Assembly (NCBI RefSeq): GCF_009184865.1
Contig: NZ_CP045096.1
Span: 4,836,001-4,900,000 of the forward strand
Direction of reading: 5' to 3'
Source of the DNA: Streptomyces phaeolivaceus
GTDB lineage: Bacteria > Actinomycetota > Actinomycetes > Streptomycetales > Streptomycetaceae
Length of the DNA stretch: 64,000 nucleotides
Part shown: positions 16,302 through 23,948 of the stretch, piece by piece
Layout of the letters: each line of letters begins with the position of its first letter
Position numbering within the stretch: the first letter of the stretch is position 1
The notes under the pieces: generated by a model
What the model was told of the DNA's origin: nothing
Databases searched by the model: none
The model's input: the letters and a program-made list of their open reading frames with translations, nothing else
Made by a program: the position numbers and the translations under genes

Positions 16302-16335
16302 GAAGAGCCGAGCCACGATTGTGGCTCGGCTCTTC
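16302..16335 (+). terminator. Element-borne hairpin terminator of tRNA-Ser(GGA)
   Basis: A perfect 15-bp stem, GAAGAGCCGAGCCAC (16302-16316) with GTGGCTCGGCTCTTC (16321-16335), GATT loop, 22 bases after the tRNA. It replaces the ancestral terminator now displaced to 29173. The equivalent hairpin after att copy 2 has different stem bases but keeps pairing. Confidence 0.8.
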
Positions 16336-16459
16336 GGTGTGCGTTGGTTGCAGTTTTGGTTGCGTTCACAGGCGGAATTAAGGACATTTCTACGGACAGG
16401 CAGGCGCACGCCGCGACCCCCGGCGGGCAGTCGGCACCGGCCTGCACTGCGGAGGTCCC

Positions 16460-16670
16460 ATGGAACTTGGCGGTGGATGTCGCGGCGGTTGCCGACGGCC
16501 AGGACCCACACGATCAGCTGACGGTCTTCAGCGGTGTAGACAACGCGGTAGTCGCCGACCCGGCCAGGGAAGTGATGGCCCTCAACGAGCAGATCACTGA
16601 GTTGGACAAGCTCGTCGAAGGCCCGTTTCGCGAACACGAACTCGCTGACAGCCCAGAGCGTCCCCGGCAT
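16460..16670 (-). pseudogene. ParE/RelE-type toxin remnant
   Basis: The minus frame reads FAKRAFDELVQLSDLLVEGHH then GRVGDYRVVYTAEDRQLIVWVLAVGNRRDIHR. The second part is the hallmark C-terminal strand region of the RelE/ParE toxin family. The usual N-terminal helices and the loop before GDYR are shortened, no antitoxin gene is adjacent, the upstream side is replaced by an IS110 fragment, and the frame runs on without stop through the att site into the tRNA. I read it as a decayed toxin gene. Confidence 0.6.
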
Positions 16671-16797
16671 CGGCGCCGTCCTGGACGCGGAGTTCCTCGC
16701 GGCCGTCGGCGGCGGTTGGGAGGAGTTCGCCTCGCCGGACGCCCTGGCGGCCTTCTCCGCCGGCGTCGCTCCGGCGCCCCGCGCCTCGTGTCACGGC
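16660..16797 (+). pseudogene. IS110-family transposase fragment
   Basis: The plus frame starting at 16660 reads VPGIGAVLDAEFLAAVGG then WEEFASPDALAAFSAGVAPAPRAS. This is the C-terminal transposase_20 domain of IS110/IS116 elements (expected form PGxGPxLxAEFLAxxGG...ADxLAAxAGLAPxPRxSG). Only about 45 residues survive and no IS ends are visible. It abuts the oxygenase stop codon, so an old insertion probably trimmed both neighbours. Confidence 0.7.
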
Positions 16798-19127
16798 CTC
16801 GCGTCAACTCCGACCTCGTCGGAAAGGTCCCATGTCGAGGCCAGCCAGGCCAGGTCGGCTCCGGCCTGACGGCGGGTCGCCCGCTCGCGCGTGAACAGCT
16901 CCTCGGTCTTCGTCAGCACCAGCGTGTACGGGCGTCCCTGCCTCCTGGTCACATGACTTACGGGCAGCTCGGCCGTGTCGATCCTGCTGTGCACGTGCCG
17001 CCGCCCGTCCTTCGCCAGCGGCCACTCCAGCGTCCGCCGCGACCGGGAGCCGAGAAACGCACCCAGGGTGCCGCACAGCTCACAGCCGCACCCGGTCCAC
17101 GCTACCGACCAGTCGTCCGCGGCACGTGGCGCCCGGCGCGCGAGCGCGCCGAGCCGGTCCCCGCACTCCCGTGCCACCGCCGCGAGGCCGGCCGTCCGGG
17201 GCTCGCCCTCCGTCTGTTCCCGCGCCGCGTGGCGCAGCATCGGCAGCAGGCACTCCAGGACCGTGTCCGGGCAGGAACGCAACGCTGCCATGATCCGGCC
17301 GAGCAGCTGCTCGTCGACCGCTTCCAGGATGCGCAGCAGTGGCAGGCTCAGCCGCTCCAACCGCGCGCGGCGGATCTCGGCCGGCCCGGTTGCGGCCCAC
17401 AGCCGCAGCTCACCGTCCACCTGGGTCCAGGCCCCGGTCAACAGCAGCTGGGCCGCCGCCGGGCTCCGGGCGGAGCGCAGCGCCGCGCACAGCTGGGGAA
17501 GCCGCTCGGTCCAGTCGTACCGGTGTTCCTCGAAGCGGTTCCGCGCGCCGCCGAACCAGCCCTCGGTGACCCGGCCCAGCCACGGGACGCCGTACCGCTT
17601 CGCCACTGCGGCCAGGTCGTCCGCGTGTTCCGGAGTGAGCGCGTCGACCCGGAACGGCTCAAGGAGCATCGCGGCGGTCCCGGGCGCCCGAAGGCCCTCG
17701 GCCACCCGCAGCGCGCTCCCCAGCTGCCCGGGCTGTACACCACTGCCCTTCCAGAACGGCGCGAGGGACTCGGCCGCGGCGCGTGCGCCGTCCCGGTCAC
17801 CCGTGGTGATACGGGCCTGCAGTTCCTCCAGTGCCCACCGCGATCCGGCCTCGCCGCGCGCCGCGAAGGCCCGCTCCCGTGGCCACACCACGACCGCGGC
17901 CCGCCGGTACCAGCGGTCCAGTGTGTTGCCGTAGTTGCCCATGTAGCCCTCGTACTGGGAGTCATAGGGCTTCAGGTCAGCACTCGGGGTACTGGCGCAG
18001 CTCTCGTAGTCGCGGACGTAGAGCGCGATCTCCTCGCCGTCGGCGCCGTCCGGACCGGTCCACCAGCCGAGGGTGATCTCGTCGTCGACCAGCTCGCCGA
18101 GCTCGTAGTCCTCGTCGGCGCCCGCGCCGTCGACCGCAGCTGCTTCCTCCCCCTCTTCCTCTCCCTCCTCCTCGTCGTAGCCGTAGTCGTCCCAGGGGTC
18201 GTATCCGGCCGGAGTGGCGTCCCAGGTCTCCTTCACCTCTGCGAGGGCGAGTACCGTCTCGCACCCCGCCTGGGCCGCCGCGGCGCGCAGCAGCGCGGCA
18301 CGCTCCGCGTCGGCGCCCTTGAGCCGGTCCCAGCCGAGACCCCGCTGGGTGTACTCGTGATCGAGCAGGTAGACGAGACGACGGGGCGGATCGAGGTGCT
18401 GGCCGCCGTAGCGCGGCCTGGCTGGTGCGTTGAAGTGCTGCTCCAGGCAGTGCGCCAGGTCGTCGAGCGGACCGGACTCCCGCTCCGGGGCCCCTCGCTC
18501 GGCCAGCAGGTTGAACGTGAGGGTCACCCGGTAGCCGCTCCTGACCGGTGTCACCTCGTGCGGGCAGTCGGCGTAGAAGGCCACCAGGCTCAGCTCCGTC
18601 CTCGACGCACGGTAGGTCCGGCTCTGCCCGGCGTGCCCGATGACCAGTTCGCCGCCGGTGTGCGCCGAGGGCAGTGAAAGCACCAGCGTGCCCACCATGG
18701 CGTCGTCCTTCTCGGAGTCCTGGTGGGGGAGGAAGAACTGCCCCTTGCCGTACACGAGGAGCGCGTGCGGCTCGGCCCTGAGCCGAGTCGGCGCGGGCAG
18801 CCCGAGCTCGTCCCGGACGTACTCCAGCGCGCCGTCGAGCAGCGTCGGCCAGGCCGGGCCGCCCAGCGTGACCTGGTCCGGCGGGATCTGCCAGGTGTCG
18901 CGCACACTGCTGTCGCTCAGGGTGTCCTCCCCCCGGCCGAACAGCGCCGGACGCGCCACCGCGATCAGCTTCTTCACCTGCGGCGCGCGCAGCGGCAGAC
19001 GCACCGGTCCGACCCCGACCACCTCAAGGCGGACGCCGTCCGCCGGTGCTTCGAGCCGGGCGCTGAACTCCGCCGCCTTCGCACCTCCGAGGAGCACGCC
19101 CAGCCGCTCCCTCGCACTCTTGGTCAT
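16791..19127 (-). CDS. Large 2OG-Fe(II) oxygenase-like protein
   Basis: 778 residues from ATG 19127 (GGAGGGCGGA upstream). The N-terminal third is a prolyl-4-hydroxylase-type double-stranded beta helix: LLVYGKGQFFLPHQDSEKDD supplies His135 and Asp137, PHEVTPVRSGYRVTLTF supplies His190 and a 2-oxoglutarate-binding Arg near 200, so the facial triad is intact. An acidic linker (YDEEEGEEEGEEAAAVDG) follows, then a large C-terminal region of unknown fold with a CGCELCGTL cysteine cluster. Proteins of this architecture occur scattered in actinomycetes; substrate unknown. First gene of island 1, divergent from 19355. Confidence 0.8.
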   Translation of the reverse strand: MTKSARERLGVLLGGAKAAEFSARLEAPADGVRLEVVGVGPVRLPLRAPQVKKLIAVARPALFGRGEDTLSDSSVRDTWQIPPDQVTLGGPAWPTLLDGALEYVRDELGLPAPTRLRAEPHALLVYGKGQFFLPHQDSEKDDAMVGTLVLSLPSAHTGGELVIGHAGQSRTYRASRTELSLVAFYADCPHEVTPVRSGYRVTLTFNLLAERGAPERESGPLDDLAHCLEQHFNAPARPRYGGQHLDPPRRLVYLLDHEYTQRGLGWDRLKGADAERAALLRAAAAQAGCETVLALAEVKETWDATPAGYDPWDDYGYDEEEGEEEGEEAAAVDGAGADEDYELGELVDDEITLGWWTGPDGADGEEIALYVRDYESCASTPSADLKPYDSQYEGYMGNYGNTLDRWYRRAAVVVWPRERAFAARGEAGSRWALEELQARITTGDRDGARAAAESLAPFWKGSGVQPGQLGSALRVAEGLRAPGTAAMLLEPFRVDALTPEHADDLAAVAKRYGVPWLGRVTEGWFGGARNRFEEHRYDWTERLPQLCAALRSARSPAAAQLLLTGAWTQVDGELRLWAATGPAEIRRARLERLSLPLLRILEAVDEQLLGRIMAALRSCPDTVLECLLPMLRHAAREQTEGEPRTAGLAAVARECGDRLGALARRAPRAADDWSVAWTGCGCELCGTLGAFLGSRSRRTLEWPLAKDGRRHVHSRIDTAELPVSHVTRRQGRPYTLVLTKTEELFTRERATRRQAGADLAWLASTWDLSDEVGVDARP

Positions 19128-19354
19128 CACTCCGCCCTCCCTGTTCCCACGGCCGTGCCGCCTGCCCCGACTCTACGGAGCAGCGGGACCGCGGGTGGCC
19201 GTCTCACCCGTACGGGAACGCCTTCCCCGGCACGGACGGGCGGCCCGGAAACACCTGGTTCGGGCCCGCGTGCTCCCGCACGTCACTCATCCAGGGACGA
19301 GGAGAACAGCCGACCCCCGCACCTGACGCCCCGGCGCTGCGGAACAATGGCCCC

Positions 19355-20083
19355 GTGTACGACGACGACGCTCAACTGCTTTCCCAGGTACGGTCGCTGC
19401 GGGAGAAGGGCAGCGGACCGAAGCAGATCGCACGGGCCCTCGGGCTGAAACCGGCCCGGGCCGGCGCGCTGGTGCGCCAGGTGGCCCACGAACAGCAGAG
19501 CACGGCCGCGCCGGCCGCGCGCCCGGTGGTGGGCTGCTGGGTGAGCGCCGACTGGAGCACGGACCTGGAGCTGTCCGCGGCCCCTGACTGGGCGCGCGCG
19601 GACGACGAGGGCGCCGGGGATCCCGGGGTCGCCGGTTTCGCCCAGGTCCTGATCGCCCGTCAGGAACGCGCCAGCCGGGTCACCGTCTGCGGGTTCCTGG
19701 TCGACGTCTACTGCCTCGGCGTCAAGGACACCGTCGGCCCTCAGGTGATGGGCGGAGGATCGCTGGACGCCTACGTACGCGACTACTACCGGGCGTTCGA
19801 CCGACCTCCGCTGCGGATCGGTCTGGAGCAGGCGCAGAGCATCGTGCACGGTGGTGTGGCCTACGCCCGCACCCTCGGCTTCGAGCCCGGGCCGGACTTC
19901 GCGCAGGTCTCCGTACACCTCGGTGAGCCCGGCCCGGCGGCCCCGCAGGTCGGCTTCGGCCGCCAGGGCAAGCCGTTCTACATCAACGGCCCACGCGACG
20001 ACGCCCGGAAGATCGTAGGGACGCTGGAGCGCACCTGCGGCGCCGGCAACTACGACTACGTCGTGGGGACGGGATCGATGTGA
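19355..20083 (+). CDS. Helix-turn-helix protein with a conserved domain of unknown function
   Basis: 242 residues from GTG 19355. Residues 1-45 look like a helix-turn-helix (LREKGSGPKQIARALGLKPARAGALVRQV). The rest (FLVDVYCLGVKDTVGP, a helix with IVHGGVAYARTLGFEPGPDF, then VGFGRQGKPFYINGPRDDA) resembles a domain I have seen in uncharacterised bacterial proteins but cannot name. Its stop overlaps the next start (GTGA), so the two products probably act together. Divergent from the oxygenase across 227 bases with no other gene. Confidence 0.6.
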   Translation: MYDDDAQLLSQVRSLREKGSGPKQIARALGLKPARAGALVRQVAHEQQSTAAPAARPVVGCWVSADWSTDLELSAAPDWARADDEGAGDPGVAGFAQVLIARQERASRVTVCGFLVDVYCLGVKDTVGPQVMGGGSLDAYVRDYYRAFDRPPLRIGLEQAQSIVHGGVAYARTLGFEPGPDFAQVSVHLGEPGPAAPQVGFGRQGKPFYINGPRDDARKIVGTLERTCGAGNYDYVVGTGSM

Positions 20084-21396
20084 CCGGCGACCGGGACGAG
20101 CGTCAGGTACGCATGACCGAGCACGAGGCGCAGGCCAACCTTCGGGCGGTGCTCCAACTGTGCGCGGCAGGCCGACTGCGCTGCAGCGAGAAGACACTCC
20201 GTCCGTCCGCGGCGACGGTCAAGGCGGTCGCGGAAGCGCTCGGCGCCGGCGACTTCTACGCCGAGGAACCCATCGCGGCCTTCGCCTGGCCGCTGCTGCT
20301 CCAGGCCGGCGGACTCGCCGAACTCGCTTCCGGAAAACTCGCGCTGACCGCACGCGGCAGGGCGGCGCTGACCAAACCGGCATACGACACGCTCGCCCTG
20401 CTGTGGCGGCGCTGGCTCAGCCACGGTGTGATCGACGAGTTCTCCCGCGTCGAAGCGATCAAGGGCCAACGCGCGGCGAACGTCCTCACCGCCGTCAAGC
20501 CTCGCCGAGCCCAGGTCGGCGCGGCCCTGGCCGCTTGCACACCCGGTGAGTGGACCGACGTCGACACGCTCTTCCGCACCATGCGCAAGGCAGGTCACGA
20601 TCCCAGGATCGCCCGCACCGAGCGCGCCCTGTGGAAGCTCTACCTGGAGGACCCCGAATACGGCAGCCTCGGCTACGACGGGTTCCACAACTGGGAACTC
20701 CTCCAAGGCCGCTACACCCTCGCCGTGTTCTTCGAGTACGCCGCGGTCCTCGGCCTGATCGACGTGGACTACCAGCCGCCGGTGGGCGCCCGCGACGACT
20801 ACCGCGACAACTGGGGCGCCGACTGGACCGACTGCATCAGCCGCTACGACGGCCTCCTCGCCCTCCGCCTCAACCCGCTCGGCGCCTACGCAACCGGGCA
20901 GACCGCCACCTACATCCCCACCCTCGCACCGGCCGACACCGCCCCGAAGGATTCCGGCGGCCTGAAGGTCCTCCCCAACCACGACGTGGTGGCCCTCGAC
21001 GGACTCGCCCCCGCCGAGATCCTTCTCCTCGACGCCTTCGCCGAGCGCACCGGCGACCGAGTGTGGTCCCTGACCTCCGCCTCACTGCTCACCGCCGTCG
21101 GCACAGGCCGCGACCTCGCCGAACTCCGCCGCCATCTGGAGGCCGCCGCTGGTCCGCTCCCGCAGACGGTCACCACGCTCCTGGACGATGCCACCCGCCG
21201 CGTCGGCCAGGTCCGTGACACCGGGCCAGTGCATCTCATCGAGTGCGCGGACCCCGCCGTCGCGGCCCTCCTCGCCACTGACCGCCGCACCCGCGCCCAC
21301 TGCACCCGCCTCGGCGAACGCCACCTCGCCGTCCCCCTCGACAAGCTCCCCGCATTCCGCAGGTCCGCCCTTGCCCAGGGTTACCCCGTCGGCTGA
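20080..21396 (+). CDS. Protein with helicase-associated (XPB/Ssl2 N-terminal-like) domain
   Basis: 438 residues; GTG 20080 is coupled to the previous gene, ATG 20113 is an alternative start. Residues about 1-290 are a mostly helical region with GSLGYDGFHNWELLQGRYTLAVFFEYAAVLGLIDV; residues about 300-438 (KVLPNHDVVALDGLAPAEILLL, DRVWSLTSASLLTAVGTGRDLAELRRHL, LLDDATRRVGQVRD, LIECADPAVAALLATDRR, KLPAFRRSALAQGYPV) match the domain found at the ends of some actinobacterial helicases. No ATPase motifs are present. Coding similarity to a WYL-like domain continues beyond the stop in other frames. Confidence 0.6.
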   Translation: MTGDRDERQVRMTEHEAQANLRAVLQLCAAGRLRCSEKTLRPSAATVKAVAEALGAGDFYAEEPIAAFAWPLLLQAGGLAELASGKLALTARGRAALTKPAYDTLALLWRRWLSHGVIDEFSRVEAIKGQRAANVLTAVKPRRAQVGAALAACTPGEWTDVDTLFRTMRKAGHDPRIARTERALWKLYLEDPEYGSLGYDGFHNWELLQGRYTLAVFFEYAAVLGLIDVDYQPPVGARDDYRDNWGADWTDCISRYDGLLALRLNPLGAYATGQTATYIPTLAPADTAPKDSGGLKVLPNHDVVALDGLAPAEILLLDAFAERTGDRVWSLTSASLLTAVGTGRDLAELRRHLEAAAGPLPQTVTTLLDDATRRVGQVRDTGPVHLIECADPAVAALLATDRRTRAHCTRLGERHLAVPLDKLPAFRRSALAQGYPVG

Positions 21397-21568
21397 CACA
21401 CGCCATCGCCACCGGTGCGGCCATCACGGTCGAGTACATCGCCGCCTCCGGCAACCGGCCCGTACGCACCCTCAGCCGCCTCGTGCTCGACCTGCCCTGC
21501 CTCAGAGCGGCGAGCGCGTCTTCACTCTCTCCCGCATCCACAGCGTCATGAGCGAACCGCACCAATAG
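21397..21568 (+). pseudogene. Broken WYL-like domain coding sequence
   Basis: Right after the preceding stop, another frame reads HAIATGAAITVEYIAASGNR then PVRTLSRLVLDLPCL, the start of a WYL-like domain; about 70 bases later a third frame reads ERVFTLSRIHSVM, its usual end, then stops at 21566-21568. The middle (the expected YLYAWCHLRDD-like part) is missing. The pieces suggest an internal deletion with frameshifts in a formerly longer gene or a separate WYL gene. Confidence 0.55.
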
Positions 21569-21575
21569 GGAGATA

Positions 21576-21620
21576 GATGGTATCGATGGAGATAGTATCC
21601 CTGCCGAGACTATTACCATC
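21576..21620. promoter_or_regulatory. Dyad upstream of the DUF234-type ATPase
   Basis: GATGGTA (21576-21582) and TACCATC (21614-21620) form the outer arms; ATAGT (21592-21596) and ACTAT (21609-21613) the inner arms. The element is AT-rich relative to its surroundings and ends 12 bases before the ATG, overlapping the GGGAGGC ribosome-binding site region. It could be an operator or an RNA hairpin masking translation. Confidence 0.45.
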
Positions 21621-21632
21621 GGGAGGCTTGCC

Positions 21633-23054
21633 ATGCATCGCTTCATCGGGCGGGACCGCGAGCTGAACGTGCTCGGCAACGCCTTGCAGGTGGTTCACGA
21701 TGCCGTCGGGGCGGCGAAACCGGGGCAGTGCATCCTCATGCGGGGAAGACGGCGGGTCGGCAAGTCCAGCCTCGTCGAAGAGTTCCTTCGGCGCACCGAG
21801 GTGCCGTACCTCTTCTTCACCGCGGCGGGCGGCACCGCGGAGGACGAGCTGACGGAACTGCTCGACGCCGTCGCCAGATCCACCCTCCCGGAACGGGAAC
21901 TGTTCACGGAGGAGGCTCCAGAACAGTGGAACGCGGCGTTCAGGCTGCTTGCGGAGATCCTTCCCGACGACAGCCCGAGCGTGATCGTCATCGACGAAGT
22001 TCCCTATCTCATGGACCGCATCGACGCCTTCGAGGGCATGCTCCAGCGGGCATGGGACCGCCTGCTCAGCCGCAAGCCGGTGCTTCTCCTCCTGGTCGGG
22101 TCCGATCTGTCGATGATGGAGGCGCTGAACAGCTACGACCGCCCCTTTCACCAGCGGGGCCGGGAAATGGTCGTGGGGCCCCTGAACCCGGCCGACATCG
22201 GCGAGATGCTCGGCCTGTCTCCGGCGGCCGCGTTCGACGCCGCCCTGATCACGGGCGGTCTTCCACTGATCTGCGCCGAGTGGCAGGCCGGAACGGATGT
22301 CTGGGAGTTCCTGGGCGACTCGCTGGACAACCCGATCTCCGCTTTGCTGGTCTCCGCCGAGCGCTCACTGGCCGCGGAGTTTCCACCGCAGGCGATGAGC
22401 AGGGAGGTACTGCGGGCCATCGGAAGCGGGGAGCGAACCTTCACCAACATCGCGCGCGCGGCCGGCGGCATCGCCCACACGACTCTCACCCGAGCCACGG
22501 ACGTCCTGACCGAGAAACGGGTCGTGGCCGCCGAGCTGCCGCTCTCACTGAGGCCGTCGAAGGAACGCCGCTACCGCGTGGCTGACCCCTATCTCCGGTT
22601 CTGGCTCGCATTTCTGGATCCGCACATGGCGGAGATCGAGCGGATGCGGGGAGATCTCACGCTGAGCCGGATCAAGGAGCAGTGGACGAGTTGGCGTGGC
22701 CGCGCGATCGAACCTCTCGTCCGGGAATCCCTCGCCCGGCTCCTGCCGGACGAGGACCTGCCCGCCGCTCCAGCGATCGGCGGGTACTGGACCCGCAGCA
22801 ACGACGTCGAAATCGACCTGGTGGGCGCCGACCGGCAGCCGGTGGCCAAGCAGTTGCTCTTTCTCGGTTCGGTCAAGTGGCTGGAAAACTCCGCGTTCGA
22901 CAACCACGATCTGGCCGCGCTGCAGAAGCACCGGGCGGCGATCACCGACGAGCCGGTACCGCTCGTGGCGGTCTCCCGCAGCGGGGTCGGTTGTTCCGGC
23001 CTTCAGGCGGTGTACGGCCCCGAGGACCTGCTCAGCGCCTGGCGCAGGGCGTGA
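21633..23054 (+). CDS. Archaeal-type P-loop ATPase with C-terminal DUF234/nuclease-like domain
   Basis: 473 residues. Starts FIGRDRELNVL, Walker A MRGRRRVGKSS (about residues 36-46), Walker B SVIVIDEVPYL (about 116-126), sensor VGSDLSMM, winged-helix FTNIARAAGGIAHTTLTRATDVL, then DUF234-type segment RYRVADPYLRFWLAFL and a C-terminal ELxxD-like pattern (NDVEIDLVGAD then LLFLGSVKW) of the PD-(D/E)XK nuclease kind. Such ATPases are common in archaea and scattered in bacterial islands. It is single and close to the right att copy; a role in defence or element biology is conjecture. Confidence 0.8.
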   Translation: MHRFIGRDRELNVLGNALQVVHDAVGAAKPGQCILMRGRRRVGKSSLVEEFLRRTEVPYLFFTAAGGTAEDELTELLDAVARSTLPERELFTEEAPEQWNAAFRLLAEILPDDSPSVIVIDEVPYLMDRIDAFEGMLQRAWDRLLSRKPVLLLLVGSDLSMMEALNSYDRPFHQRGREMVVGPLNPADIGEMLGLSPAAAFDAALITGGLPLICAEWQAGTDVWEFLGDSLDNPISALLVSAERSLAAEFPPQAMSREVLRAIGSGERTFTNIARAAGGIAHTTLTRATDVLTEKRVVAAELPLSLRPSKERRYRVADPYLRFWLAFLDPHMAEIERMRGDLTLSRIKEQWTSWRGRAIEPLVRESLARLLPDEDLPAAPAIGGYWTRSNDVEIDLVGADRQPVAKQLLFLGSVKWLENSAFDNHDLAALQKHRAAITDEPVPLVAVSRSGVGCSGLQAVYGPEDLLSAWRRA

Positions 23055-23189
23055 GCAACGGCTGCACTCCTGTGGTTGCGGTTCTGGTTGCATTCACTGG
23101 TGTACGGCACCGTCCGGAAGCCCCACCCGACCCTGCTGCACCGCAGGTCAGAACGCCCCCGACCCACCCCGAACCCCCAGACGAACATT

Positions 23190-23242
23190 TGGAAAGCGTG
23201 TTGGGGGCAACCCCTCACGAGTTCGAATCTCGTATCCTCCGC
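23190..23242 (+). repeat. Attachment-site copy 2 (junction of the two islands)
   Basis: 53 bp identical to copies 1 and 3, but not within a complete tRNA: the 5' half of tRNA-Ser is absent. About 120 bases upstream resemble the sequence upstream of copy 3 (shared CTGCACCGCAGGTCAG and ACCCCCAGACGAACAT), and the bases downstream resemble those after copy 1. It is thus both the right end of island 1 and the left end of island 2. The 492-base gap 23055-23546 holds only this junction. Confidence 0.95.
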
Positions 23243-23262
23243 AGTCGCCTGAACAGGCGAAA

Positions 23263-23299
23263 CGAAGAGCCGGACCCCTCATTGTGGTCCGGCTCTTCG
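23263..23299 (+). terminator. Hairpin terminator after att copy 2
   Basis: A 14-bp stem, CGAAGAGCCGGACC (23263-23276) with GGTCCGGCTCTTCG (23286-23299). It corresponds to 16301-16336 but with changed bases on both sides that keep pairing. Confidence 0.7.
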
Positions 23300-23546
23300 G
23301 CGTGCCCTGGTTGCAGTTTCGGTTGCATTTATAGGTGACATTTAGGACACATCCTCGAGCAGGAAAGGCGCACGCCCGCGTCCTACGGGGCGACCGGCGC
23401 AGACCCTGAGGAGCTTTGACACCGAACGCGGCCATGCCCCGCATCCGTCGATGCCTGATTCACCCATCGCGGGCCGGCCTGCGGCGACTCTGGCTTTCTC
23501 GGCGGATCCATGCGGATCTGTCCATGATCCCGGGACGATGTCGCGG

Positions 23547-23948
23547 TCATAGCCCGATCATCCGGACCTTGCTGCCGCACAGTCGGGTCATGTCATCGGC
23601 GTCCGACGTGAGGATGGCGACCGGGCCAGGCTGACGCAAGGCCGCTTCCGCGACGGTGGCGTCGATCGCGTACTTGTGGCCGTGCAGACCGGCGCCCTTG
23701 AGCAGTTGGGCCGCCGCCTTGGCCGCCGCCTCCGTGATCGGCTCCACCTTGACCCGGGAGAGCGCCCATTGCAGTCGGGGCAGGTTCACCCTGGCGTGGC
23801 TCACCTCCACGATGGTGTTGGCGCTGACGACAAGGTCCGCTCCGATGTCGTGGAACACCTGGAACATCGCCAGAACCTTCCGGTCCTGCGCCACCCAGGC
23901 CGACAGCCCTTCGCTGTCCAGGACGACGGTCTCGATGTGCCCGCTCAC
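23547..23948 (-). CDS. PIN-domain toxin, VapC-like
   Basis: 133 residues with the PIN acidic set: Asp11 in VVLDSEGLSAW, Glu48 in NTIVEVSHA, Asp96 in YAIDATVAEAA, and Asp near 116 in ILTSDADDM. A predicted Mg-dependent ribonuclease. The start overlaps the stop of the upstream RHH antitoxin gene (ATGA at 23945-23948), the standard antitoxin-first order. Located at the left end of island 2; it may stabilise the island. Confidence 0.88.
   Translation of the reverse strand: MSGHIETVVLDSEGLSAWVAQDRKVLAMFQVFHDIGADLVVSANTIVEVSHARVNLPRLQWALSRVKVEPITEAAAKAAAQLLKGAGLHGHKYAIDATVAEAALRQPGPVAILTSDADDMTRLCGSKVRMIGL

Larger units (their letters stand above)
16281..23242. mobile_element. Genomic island 1 in tRNA-Ser(GGA), integrase-less
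   Basis: About 7 kb bounded by att copies 1 and 2. Contents in order: element-borne hairpin terminator, ParE/RelE remnant, IS110 transposase fragment, 2OG-Fe(II) oxygenase, HTH protein, helicase-associated-domain protein, WYL-like remnant and DUF234-type ATPase. No integrase, excisionase or replication gene is recognisable, so it is probably immobile by itself or dependent on a helper. The boundaries are direct; the origin by site-specific integration is inferred from the tRNA repeats. Confidence 0.85.

Noticed and set aside
21633..23054. The DUF234-type ATPase as the missing integrase or transposase
   Set aside because: It has P-loop and nuclease-like features but no tyrosine or serine recombinase motifs.
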